DNA of 64,000 nucleotides, taken from the NCBI GenBank assembly GCA_013398275.1, contig VZSE01009546.1:248001-312000 (forward strand). The letters are read 5' to 3'. A model generated the notes under the pieces. The model made no database searches. It was not told the origin of the DNA and saw only the letters and a list, made by a program, of their open reading frames with translations. Positions 9,121-21,760 of the stretch are shown piece by piece. The stretch's first letter is position 1, and each line of letters opens with the position of its first letter. Position numbers and translations under genes: made by a program. The stretch is from Promerops cafer. Lineage: Eukaryota; Chordata; Aves; Passeriformes; Nectariniidae.

Positions 9121-12100
9121 GGTGAGGTGCTGGGGGGTTGCTGGATTCAGTTGTCTCCCTGCCCTCAAATATGACGTTCAAGGGCAAGACGCGTCGTTCA
9201 AAGAGTAATCTTTTATATTAAGAGCTACAACCAGTAACAGTACATTAATATGAGTCTTTTGTAATATAACAACCTCAGGTCCACGAGATCAACATTTTTA
9301 ATTATTTCAGTGATGCTTAAAGGAAGTGAGCAGACTCGAGTCTGTCTGTTCCAATTTGCTCATGTTGACCTGCACACCTTGGAAATTGCCACTCCGACCT
9401 ATGTAGCAGAAAGCACGGTGGCTTTCTGTCAGAAACTGGTCTAGCCAGGCAGGAGGGCAACCAGACTAAGTGAAGCTGGAATCCCAGTAGACATGCAGGC
9501 AGGTCAACCATAGTGACGTGATGGACACTGAGGGAACAGGGGTCACAGATAAATCTGGGAAGGTGCTTGCAACAAGAGCAAAAGCTTTTGGGCAGCACTC
9601 CCAAAAAACCATGGGACAGAGTCCAAGGCTGGAAGGGCATTTGTAGATCTTGCTTTATGTCATTGGTAACGTTGTTAGGTTGTTTTTCTCCTTTTTCATT
9701 TTTGTTTAAATGACCAATAATGCTAAGGTTTCAACCATTTTTAATGTTTAAACTATTAAAATGTGCTCTTTTCACTGTAGAGATGCTGTTGGTCCTGTCT
9801 ATCCTGGCATTCTTTGGCATTCTTTCCCATTTTTGTAGCTAGAGCAATGCCCTCTCTTCTGTGAAAAGGCCATTATTAAATGATACCAAGTGGTTAAACC
9901 CCTTAATTTTCCATGTCATTAGACAAACAGCACTGGTGATAGCACCACATATTTCCATTCAGAAAGGGAATATAATTTAATTTTCAGTGTCAATTCCTTT
10001 GGCACTATATCTATATTTTGAAGACCTACTTTCTAAGATAACAGATGGGAGAAAACAACAGCTTGATCTCTTAGTTTTTGGCCTTTATTTTCCTGTAGAG
10101 GTTACTAAATCACACCTAGTGAAGGAATAATATACTAATGCATGTATCATAACTCATGTTCAGTACGAAGGTCCTAGAAACACATTAGCTTAATCATGAA
10201 ACCTCTGAGATAATTTACTTAACTGGAATAATTTCACAGGAAAGCCAATATAATTCAGAATGTAGTAAATACATGGATAGAAATCAGATTTTCACTGAAA
10301 CTATTTTTGTCCTCATCTGGTTGTGTGGTGCCAAGTTATATGGTAGCCTCAGAGCAGCAAGGTTTGTCTTAATTTGCAAGGATCCATACAGGTACATTTC
10401 TTTTCCTTTTCTCACATTAAATTCATTATGTGATGTTCAAAAGACTGATGCACACTAGAAAACCTTTAGGCATTTCTGTGTAACGGGGATGGTTTATTAA
10501 AAGGATAGGTTATTACTTTGAACAATGACTTCAGTGCGTACGTTAAAATGTGAAATGTTTATCTGGTACTGGCCTGTATTGGCCAGAATCTGTACAACTA
10601 GACTTTTGTTCATAAATGCATGCCTAAGCTAATAAACTACCTTTATTTTCAGATCCTGTGTGGTCATCTGAGCATCTTTTGTAGTCCACAAAGATGTAGG
10701 TTCACGATTATTGTTTAAAGAATTTTGTAAGCAAGTATTGCCACAATTCCATTTGTGACCCCATGATTTTGAAAAGATATTTATTTTGTGTTAGAAAAAA
10801 ATTTGATGTGGTTAGAGAAATAGCTAAGGCTGTCTTCGAGTGCTCAGTATGTGGATGGGTGGAGAGGATTATTTTTTAGTAGGAAAAGAGCATAATTTTA
10901 TAGACTTAGAAGCAGAACCAAGCCTCTTGGAAGATGCTGAAGAGGCAGAAGACACCAAGTGATTCAGTAGCACCAAGTCCTCCTTCCTGCACTGCGTCTT
11001 TGCTGCAGGCTTTGGCCAGGTGGGCAGTGCTGCTGAGGTGGAGCTCCAGGGAAGCAATGCAGCAATCAGCTCCTTCCTCCGTGCTTCACAAGCGAAGAGA
11101 CATGGGCCGGGGGTGTAATCCCACCCATCTTCCTGTGAGAGAGGAGTTCTGCAAAACATTGCTCGTGAGCCATCTCTTCTTGCACAAAAAGGATCACAGG
11201 AGAGAACTGAGAGTGCCTCAGAAAACAAAGATGCAATTGAAGCAGCGTTTGTTGTTTTCAGTTAGGGTTATCTTTCCATGCAGGATGAACCATCATTTTT
11301 TTCCTGCTAATTATTTTCATTAGCTGTTTTAACTCTTCCTGAGAGTTCTTAATAATTGCTTCAGAGCAGAATGTGTAAAACTGAAAATTATTTATGGCAC
11401 TGATTAGAACTACAGAATACTAATATGGGTAGTCAGGAATAATTCACCATAGCAGGAAAAGCACTATTTAATTGTTTAATATAGAAGTTTAATTGTGCTT
11501 GCATACAATTATCATGTAAATATCACTGTGATCACTTTAAGAGGTTATTTCTAAGTGTGCCAAAATTCTGAAGCAATCTGAAAAGAATTAATTTTTTTCT
11601 TACCTCCCTTCACAAGTCTCTCAAGTGTACTATATGTTTTAACTTAAACCAAAATATAGCCAAAGGCAGACAGGAGTTCCAACAGTGACCAGTGTAATAC
11701 TCACTGCTTTTAATTACTGTAACAATAAATCACACAGGAATGTCCTCCAGGTACTAAATGATTTTCTAAAAACATTTGAGAATATTTTTGAAATTCAATT
11801 AATTGAAGGCACCAGATAAAAGGTACACATTCTTAATGGCTATAAAATAACCCTAAGGGATGTAACTGAGCTCCAAGCTTAACTTCAAAGTGTGACAGAA
11901 ATACTTACTGTATTACTTTAAAAGTATTCAGATCAATGAATCAGTTAAAATTACTTATACATTTACCAACCTTTTCATTTTCTTTCTGAATATGATAGAA
12001 AGAATTGCTCTCATTTCCCAGGACACAAAAAGCAGTTGAGACCTGTAAAAGAAATTGTAATTAAAGCCAGCCTTCAGTCAAAATTGGTATTATGAATTTT

Positions 12101-12248
12101 TGGTTGACACAAGATAAAGGGGCCAGCGAAACATAAAAGTGGCTTGATAAAGCATACATTTAGACATTTTATAGTGAAAATTAACTGGTATGTGGAGATA
12201 TTTCAGGGTCTAGGATTAAATCTGTCCTTGTTAGGCCAGTAAGCAGTT

Positions 12249-12268
12249 TTCTATTGAATTCAATAGAA
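12249..12268. repeat. 20-bp perfect palindrome
   Basis: TTCTATTGAATTCAATAGAA reads identically on both strands and ends where the next pair (T/G) fails to match. It contains two inverted ATTGAATT-type halves around a GAATTC centre. It could be a dimeric factor site or chance; nothing around it suggests a mobile element. Confidence 0.9.
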
Positions 12269-15200
12269 GCAGTGACACCCTGCAATCTGTATTGTGCACA
12301 GCTGCATGCACCCGACTGACTCTCCGATTATGGGCCAAATCGGTTCTTTTTTTTTCCTTTTCTTTTTCCTGCTCCTAGGATTAATCACACTACCCTGAAC
12401 ACCCACATGGCTTTGCAAGGTGCTGAAGATCTCAAGCAGTCACAGCATGCCTGCAGCTTTTGCCAGCAACGCTCTGACGTAGGATGCCAGCTAATGCTCA
12501 GTAGGAGCTAATTCCATGAGTAAATACCTTGACATTTGGCCTATAGTTCATGAGCATCTGAGGTTGTTGTAAAATAAAAGGGTTTAAACAATCACCATTT
12601 TCTGATTTGCAAGGTGATCTTACAATGAAGTGTGACTCAACATCAGGAAAGTGTTAGGAAATATGTAGAGGCTGAACTGTTGCTACCTGCCAATTTTTTC
12701 TAGCAGAGGTGCTCTGTTCTGCAGGAAGACTCTTCCTCCTGCTCTGTAATCTCCACCACGCACCCAGCTTTGAAAACAGATCATAGACCCATGGTCGTCG
12801 TACCATGGAGATAAGGGTTAACTTCTAACCTTTGCAAAATGATTGCTTGTTGTAAATATGTGCCACAGTTAAACTGCCTATGTATTATTCATTAGTGCAG
12901 AAAGTTTAGAAGTAAGTTTAGAAACCAGAACTATGCACACATGTACATTCATGCACATCTGTGTCTTTACACTTGTATGTACAAACACAGAGGGAAATCA
13001 TGTAGAGAAATGTCTGTACTGCTTGGAAGAACTATAATCTATGAGAAGACTGAAAACACTCTGCTAAAGACTAATTGCAATGTTTTCCAATGGGTCTTTA
13101 TTTTCAATATTCACTGATAATTTTTTAAGTAGCATTTTAGCATTTTCTCTGTGTTTAAAACACATTAAATTGAGACAATAAAAAAATGACAACAGACATA
13201 AATGCATCTTTATCCCCTTTGTTTCTTTTCCTTCAGCATTTGAAATTATACACATCATAAGGATTTTTGAGCATTTAACATTGATGTTAAGCCATGACCG
13301 TGTAACTATTTTCTATAGCTCCATGCAGTAATTCCCCACCCTGCAGGTGTGAGGTGGGTGGGAGGATCACTGAGCAGAAACATCCACAGCAGATTGCAGT
13401 TGCAAAAATGCAGTCACTGACAATACGTGTGTAGTGTAACAGTCATTTTTAAACTGTAATAAATCTAATACAACACTAAAGCCACAACAAGACTCAAGTC
13501 TCATCAAAGAACTCTGCTTCATCAGAGTAATAAAATAGTAAAAACCATTTTAATTTGGGCTGTAGAAGACAGTTTGATATGTTTATTTTGATGGCAAATA
13601 CCCATAACACTCATAACAGACACATCCACGAAATTATCATGTGTGACTTGCAGCCAGGTTAAAGTAAATTCTACATAAAAAAACCTGAACTCTCTGTTAT
13701 ATGTTTGTTCCACCAATTATTCCAAACCACTGTTAAGAAGTATTTTGGAACTTTTCTGGAGACCTTGCAGACAAAAGATTTTTTTCCCAAATAGTTAGGT
13801 TATTTATCTCAAAAAGGCTGTTTTTCTTATTAGGTACACATGGATTTATGAGCATAAATAACTCCACAAAATCAGAGAACCTGTAGAGAATTCCTACATT
13901 TCTCCCTCTTCTCCCTCCTGTTTTGAAACTCAAATAAATGCTTGAACTTTTTTTTTTTTTCTTTTTTAACCTGTGGTGAAATGGTTGCAGTAATATAGAA
14001 GAGAAGAAGTAAAAACAAGTCAGAATATTGGCTTCAGATTAAAGCTGGGTAAACCTGGGATAACTTGTCTAGAATCATGTAATTGTAAATACATGTCAAA
14101 CAAGGTTAAATATGGTTCACAAAGGAAAAAGGTATGCTCAATTTTTAGGTTTGCGAGAGCCTCTGCACACAAAATATGATATGAAGTCATGTTTGTTGCA
14201 AGGTGCTGTTTCTTCTGCATTGTGTTTTCCAGTTAACACTCCTCCTCCACTGCCAAGCATCTGATTTCATAGCAGGTAGGGCTCAGTCCTAAAGACACAG
14301 ACAGTGGGACACAAGGGATTCCTGCAAAATCCTCATTAATGTTGAAGGCAGAGCCGGCCTTGGAAGGATGACTCAGATTCCTGCCTTTGCCCATATCCAG
14401 AGGCAACTGTGGGAGGTGAAAGACAAAGAGCAGACACCTGCAGACACACGTGTCCCCAGAGAGCGTGTCCCATTTGACATTTAGGCCTTGCACAAGGCTC
14501 CCCAATGTGCTCTGTTCCTATGCCAGCCTATCTTTTCAGCTGGAAGCGGAGCAGAGTAGGACAAGAACTGCTTATCCAGGAATCAAGAAAATGTCACTAC
14601 CACACTCAAACCCAGCATGTTCGGGGATGTAGCAGAACCAGGAGTGACACTGGTGGAGCTGGGAACTGCAGCTGCTGCGCGTCACCTGGAGGAAGCTTCA
14701 CCTGAGGCGACACAGCGGAGACAAAGGTCAATGACAGCTCTGGCACCGCAGGCATTTCCACATGCTCCAAGCTGCAAAAGTATGAAAGGATGGATATTGC
14801 CAGTTTGGCCAGGTGCCCGTGCCAGCTGCTGGCTGCTCGTGGTCAGCCAGACGAAGAAGTCAGAGTGGACAAGCTTGAGAAAATCTGTCCCTCCCATTAC
14901 CAAAGCGCAGGCACCCTGGGGCTTGCCCAGGCTCGAAAGTGGGAGCTCAGCTGATCTCTCGCTTTTTGCCCACTGTCACTTCTAGCTTTAATCAACAATT
15001 AAGACCTTGAGTGGCCAAATCTATTTTATGGTCCCCTGTACAACTATTGTTGGCTTGCAGCTTTTCATTAGGATTTCATACCCAAAGTCAGATAGCCACT
15101 TTACATCGACGTGTACCGCAAGATCTCCTAACTCTGTCAGCTCCTGCACCTCAGACGGCGCTTTCTTAGCTTGCCAAGCATTTGTGAGGAGGACTTGCTG

Positions 15201-18167
15201 GAAACATCAATCCCAGCTGATTGCTCTTTCATGAAACTTAAAAGATTTGAAACAGAAAGCATGGCAGAGTAAAGCCTGAGAAGATCGGAAAAAGCTATAA
15301 TAGATAGATGCTGAAGACTTCAAAAATGTAAGTAGCACTTACAAACCCATTTTTTTCCTATTTAAAATATTTTATGTGGATTACACTGCTGGGAAAAGGC
15401 AGATGGAGGAACTGCAGTCGACCCTGAAAACAGAGAGGGTCACAGGAAGACTGGGAAGACAGCTTGTTCTTCTGGTCTGTGTTATGACTGGCCTTGAGAT
15501 ATGTGTCCCTAAATAGATTTTTCTTTGAGCAAATTGAGAGTCATGTGACTGTAGTAGTTGACCTCTTTGTAGAAGTAGTAACAAAACCAAAGGTAATTTT
15601 TTCCTGCCTACTTAATGAAATATATTTACTTTAAAGTATCCTAGCTTCAGCAATCACTGATAAAGGTATAAGGCTCTCTAACCCGTCATTTTTTTCCCTG
15701 GAATTACAAAGTGCTGTGGCTTGGTAGCTAAACAATCTCCAGAATTGCTCACCAGCTGTTTAGAGAACTTAAACTCACTCTGATCAGCTTTGCAAAGGCA
15801 CTTCAGAATTACCAAAAGAGACAGGCAGAGTGGACATTTATGAATTTATAAAAATACACTCATTAAAACTGCAGTTCAGGAGTCCAGTCCCAATTCCTTT
15901 GTCCTTCTATTTCTTTCTTTCATTGAACCATATGTGTTTCCTTTTGTCTTGTAATTGATTACACTAAAAATCCACATGAGAAAAATAAAAATCTCACTGA
16001 GAATCAGGGTAATATGTTTTTTTTTTATTATTATTTTGAATTCCTCTTCTCCTTTTTGTTGTTTTGTTATTTGTATAGAAGTCCACATGCCAAGGTAAAT
16101 TTGTTGAACAGTACAACTTACAATTGAATATTTTATAGGTAGAACTAGGAAAAAGAAAGTTGGTTTTAACAATACAAATGAAGAATGTTTCTTGTGTTAT
16201 ATATGAATCATGCAATTAGTGAATTCCGCTAAGGATAGTAATTGTTCATTACTTTAGATCTGGAAGCTATTTTGAAGTGCTTTGGAAAGCTGAATGAGAA
16301 GAATATTGTTTATCTTCAAAATCAAGTTCAAAGAACTTACCTTCAAGCAAATGACGGCATTCCCAACTAGGGATGACACTACAGAGTAAATGCTAGAGGG
16401 AACTTAAAGCAGCCTAATATAGAAGCTTGGCTGAAGTAAAACTTTGAAGACGTTTCCCAGAAGATGATAAAAAAAAAGGTTTATGGTAAAAAATAGCAAG
16501 ACAGATGAAGTCCTAGGACATTTGCACCAAACACTTCGTTCTTTTTTACATGTGCACTGCAGAACCATGTTCCAGCGCAGCTGAATCCCATCAAAGGTCC
16601 CATGGAAGTCTAATATTTCTCTTTTCCTTGGAAGTAAAAGTTTGTGTTAGTATATATAGATCTGTATAAATGGTACAGGTCCTGTGCATGTAACCAATTT
16701 GGTTTTGTTTCCTCTACCGGATTTAACTTCATAGAGTTAGCAATGGATGAAATGAGTAAAATTATGTGGCCTGTCCCAAAACACTTTTAAACACATAAAT
16801 AGCAGTCTGGCTTTTATACCATCATTGATCAGGATTCCAGAGAAGGGCAGTTCTACAGGTAAATAAAATGCCCGGAATCTTTCTTCTATATCAACCCACA
16901 AGACCCGTAAAGGCAAAACCTGTCTTAGGGCATAAGCCAACTGATGAACTCAAGCTGGTTTAAGAGGGGCTTTTTAGTCTTCCTCTGCAGCAGATGGTAC
17001 TAGTCAACGTTAGAAATAGGACACTTGATGGATATACTGTAGTTCTGTTTCAGAATAGCCGTTCCCATGTTTCTTCCAGATTCTGCTTTTCTTTCCCCTT
17101 TCTTGACTGCCAAGATTATTGAGGATATTTACCCCAACACAGAACTCATGGTCTTGTTTTTAAAACTTCCATTGAAGACAGATTCATTTGGCCTGCTGTT
17201 AACCAGTCTAGAGGAAATTGCCCTTCTGGCAGCAATGTCTCTTGGGTATCTGTCAGCGTTAATTCTTTCTTCAGCTGTTGAACCAAACCAGGAGTCAAAA
17301 TACACATTTAGGAATGCATGGAAGTTTTCCAGAGCTTCTGAGCAACAGCAGCTTCCACTCTGGTCAGTCACAGCTGATGCTCAGCATCTCTTTGACAAGG
17401 TAACATTTTTGGAGAAAGCTCTTAAATCTTTTATCTATCAAGGGATGGAACTAATTTCCTTATGCCAGTATTTGCAGAAAGGGATTCATAAATGATGTTT
17501 AGGAAGGCAATTTCATTTAGAGATTTAACAAATACAAAAGTAAGGTAGGATTTGGTCTTCTCTTGTGATAAGTCAGTAGATATAGAAGCAAAAGGCTCCT
17601 GTAATCTTCTCTGTTGCAGGTAAATCAGAGCAATTAGTGGTGAAAGATTCAGCTCTAAAGGAGCAGGATAGGAACCTGAACTCAAGTCTTCTGTGAGTCT
17701 GATTGAACATATGCCAATAATCTCCCTCAGTCAAAACATTCAGATTTTAATTCCAAGTTAGAAATTCTACAGTATTTTTTTTTTTATTTTTCTTTTTTAG
17801 CATATTGGAAACCTTGAGAGTAGAGGTAGAACTGAACTGGTCCTTTCAGGGAACTTTTTACTTAAATGCAGCCTGATTTTCAACAGTTATATCGAGCCCT
17901 CTTTAAATATCTGTAGGTTCTGAACAGAGACAAAAGAAAGGTAGACTGGAGAGTTGTGTGGCAGAAGAGTTCTCTGTTCTGAAATCCAGAAATAATTGAG
18001 GAATTAGATACAAGGGAAATATATGTAAAGGAAAGACTATTTTTCATCTCAGTTTTTGAACGTACTGATCTAAAAGTTTTAGAATGCAACTGACTTAAAA
18101 ATGATTTAAATGAGTTAACCTTTTATGGAAATGCTCAGAAAATTATAATCATTCCTTGAAAATACAG

Positions 18168-18209
18168 TCTGCCCTAAACTGAAAGAAATCTGCCCTAAAC
18201 TGAAAGCAA
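18168..18209 (+). repeat. 21-bp tandem duplication
   Basis: The 21-base unit starting TCTGCCCTAAACTGAAAG occurs twice back to back, with one mismatch near its end. It is a recent local duplication in non-coding DNA. Confidence 0.9.
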
Positions 18210-21200
18210 ACCTGGTTGCAGTTACTAAAACCTGACATTGTTGCAAATGCTTCAAAATTATAAATACCTAATATATAAACAGAAAAAAAAAAATCTTTTG
18301 CACCTGTAAGTGTCCAGTGGCAAATTAGATTAGGTTAATGATATGCACCTAACTAGAAGACCAAAAACCAGAAATTGGATTCTTGTCTAGCATTTAGTCC
18401 CTCTGTCGTTACATTCTCTAAATCTTTGTTGTTTACCCAAACCCAGTGCTTTAGACAAAGATCTATTCACACATTTATAGATAACAGAGAACTCCTAGAA
18501 TGGAGGTTAAGAAGACCTCTCGAATGCTTACTGCAATTTAAGGTTTTTTGTTTGTTTGTTTAATAAGTCCTAGTAGCATGGGCTGTACCTATACCAACCT
18601 GGCAAATAGACCAGATAAAAGAAACTTTGTCCTGCTTTCCCATGAACTCATATTCTTTGATCCATGATTTGTATAAATAAGACAGAGGCCTCCTCTCAAC
18701 TGCTGACCCAGGCATTGTTATCTATCATTTGGTTATGTAGTTTGTGACCATTAGATTTTTATTTCTGTAGACACAAATATGCCATTCTACAGATTCCAGT
18801 TTCTTTATGTAGAAAAATTATTATTTCCTGGGCTATGTGTTTCTTTAACGTTCTTCTTGTATACTCTGTTAGGGATTACATTACAGCATGTGTAATTTTC
18901 ACACTATTTTAACTTTTGCCAGTTTATTAATAGCTGCATTAGACTGCTTTTGCAAAAATCAAGAATGTACTTTAAAATTGCAAGAGAAAATAAAAAACCT
19001 TTGAATAACTTTAAATCCAATTAAATGGGAATAATTGCTCTTTGGAAATTCTCCTTATCAATACCAAATATCAGATGGCATCTGTATTTTATAAAGCACC
19101 AGCAGCAAGAATATTTGGCTCCTAAAAATCTGTCTGAGGACTATGACAGACATATATGTTCTTTTTTGGGCAGGAGAATGTTCAGCTCCAATACTGGATT
19201 ATGGCTTATTATCTTGCCTGGAACTGCTGCCACCAAAAGCAGAAAGTTGTTCAATAAAATTTTGATAAGTTATTCACAGAGCTTTTGGCACTAATTCTCT
19301 GTTCATTGGGTGACATAAACAGTCCCCAAACCTTCTCTGTCCATTATGACAGGAAGAACACCTTCCACCTCGTGCAGTTGAGGACTATTTGTCAGTGTAG
19401 GTTGCCTTCTCTGGCAGTCGAAACAGACTCTGCCGTCAAGACTTCCTTTTCATCAGGGTGTGTGGGTTCCTTACAGTCTTGAAGAACCATCAGACTAACC
19501 TTCTCTTGTTTACTGCCCCCTTCCTGGTCAGCAGTATTTGTCCTTTCTTTGGAAGTCATTATTCCGAGACTCTTGCCTTGGAAACTGTTCCCTGAGCTGC
19601 CTTAATTCACTTTCTCTGGGAACACTTCTGGACCACTTCTGTTGCATGACTGCTTCAGAATATTTTAGGTTAATTTCTTTTCTCTTCCAATGAGATGTCT
19701 TGTGAAGCCTTTTAAGAGGTGGCTGCTAAAATATGTATAAATACATACACATTCTCTTTGAGGAATATGGCTTTATACTCAAGCAAATGTTTGGAATATT
19801 TCAGAAAATAAATTTTCTAATTACATAATGAGGATATTTGCTTCCTTTATGGCTGCCTTGCTTCACATTGCTCTATTAGCTTAATGTGAATGATTTTATT
19901 TATTTATATGCCTGTTTTAGACTATGGGAAAGACATGACTTGTGGGGGTTTTGAGATAAGAAAGGTAAGAGAAATTTTTGAAAAAGGAGGTGCCTGCTAA
20001 CCACTTTGTTGTCATTACCTCCCATTTCCTACTCTACATCCCTTTCTGTTTCCATAACTAGAGGTTCTTTGGGCCAGATATTTGGGTTTAGACCTTTTGG
20101 TTTGAAGAATGTGGTCACAAACTTGTTTTGGATAGACAAGGCTATGTTGGAGTAATTTGTACTCCCTGTCTCCTGACCATGGAACTGTAATTTAGCTACT
20201 AAGAATAAGCACTGATTGTTTACTGATGGACTTTGAAAATGAGGAGGAGATTATGGGAGACTAAATTAGCTGTAAATAATTATTTCCATAGAAAAGTGGT
20301 CCTGTAATTCTTTGGAAAGGACTTACAGTCATCTCAGTAAGTTACTAATTTGTTTACCTTCAAGTAAAATCATCTCTAGAGCCAGCCAATTTTTATACTG
20401 AAGTGTAGAAGAGCTGTCTGATTTGGCAACGTGATGGATAACTTCATTATACAACTTAAGAAGCTCTTCTTCCCTTTCTTGTACCTTTTCACAGTCTAGT
20501 TAATCACCTCACCCTGGTTAAACCAACTGACTACTTCAGCATTAAAAGTATGCAAAATTAACATTTTACTGCACCAGGGCCAGATAAAGGCAGTCTTTTC
20601 CATCTGGAAAACAGACAGCCTCGTTTAAATGATTCTGGCTTCTCTGTCTGATGTGTAGTCCAGCTGATGCCATTTCCAATCAGGGCATTGAGTCATGTGC
20701 TCAACTTCCATCCCTTCTCCATCTTTGTTCACTATAAGAATATAGTGGAAAGATGGCTGGTCTGGGCTGTCCCTGCCTTCAGCAGTGGCAGATATTGACT
20801 GCTGAGTGTTTAGGAACAGAAGAGATTACAGAGATTTACAACTTCCAGTGGTCTGTGGTTCAGGGACTTTCTGGGTCGAAGATGTTGAAGTTCTGGTTAC
20901 TGTCACTGAGACTGATCCTGATGTGTGAGCTAACATCTTGCCCAGCCTCAGCCCATCTCCAGGGAAGTGCCCTGAAAGTTCCCACTTCTCCATTGTATCT
21001 AATGTGAAATGATTTTGATGTTTCTTTCACCTTGCTACGTAAGTTTTCCATCTTTTTGAGATGGAGGGCAGAATCAGATCTGGACACAGCATTCAGAACA
21101 CTGATTCACTTTAGATTTATACAATGACATAGCAAGATTTTTGAAGTTTTTGTTACTTCTTGAAATGTTCCATAATCATGATTTTAGTTTGTAGTTTCAT

Positions 21201-21599
21201 AAAATTGGGTCAAAATTGTTTTCATCCCTGGGGTCTAAATCATGTACAAACCTTTTATAGAAATTGCTGCAATTTTTCAGTTAAATATGTATCTGTTTGA
21301 GAGATTGTTCCTCACTACTGAGAACATCAGGAATTTCAGTTTTTTAGTCTTCATAAGAGCAAGGATTTATATCTGTAAGACCTTATCTGCCCTTTCTTTA
21401 GATATTGAGATGGATTTTCCCATTGCAAGACAGGGTGAAATTCACTGCTGCACTTTCTCTGTGTAAGCCATACTTGCCATCTTTCCTTAAATTCTGGGAT
21501 TCTGTTATCAAACAGTAAGAACAGTGCTGAAGCACTATTTAATGATAGTTATTAAAGGACTCTTTTTCTTGTTACTTTTCAATTGAAACATTTTTTTCC

Positions 21600-21760
21600 C
21601 CAAAGCTTTTGCATGAACGCAGTTGGGAAAAAAACCAATATGACATCACATTTTGTCATCATCAATCATTTGCTATGCAAATTGAGATGCCTACAGGACT
21701 TCAGAGTTCAAGGCCTGCCTGCACACAGAGCTTGTACAAACAATGAAAGATTTACTATGT
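21600..21760. promoter_or_regulatory. Candidate conserved non-coding element
   Basis: Within 160 bases are CCAAT, a CRE-like TGACATCA (21641-21648), a PBX/HOX-like ATCAATCA (21661-21668) and the octamer ATGCAAAT (21675-21682). Density of these words in an AT-rich desert upstream of a homeobox gene suggests an enhancer. Conservation is untested. Confidence 0.33.

Larger units (their letters stand above)
9130..21590. other. AT-rich gene desert, no gene seen
   Basis: Non-coding sequence without convincing exons or RNA genes. The longest clean frame is 142 codons at 17067-17495 (plus, true ATG); its Leu-rich translation matches no family I recognise. Frames at 10869-11323 overlap on both strands and are not credible. 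A 20-bp palindrome (12249-12268) and a 21-bp tandem duplication (18168-18209) are listed separately. Confidence 0.65.

Noticed and set aside
8360..9187. 275-codon minus-strand frame, overlapped by a 225-codon plus-strand frame (8497-9174)
   Set aside because: Two long antiparallel frames over the same GC-rich bases with no family resemblance indicate composition, not coding.
10869..11323. Overlapping frames on both strands
   Set aside because: Antiparallel overlap, no recognised domain and no splice signals consistent with an exon.
14450..14985. Several overlapping plus-strand frames in a slightly GC-rich patch
   Set aside because: Three frames are open at once and none resembles a known protein.
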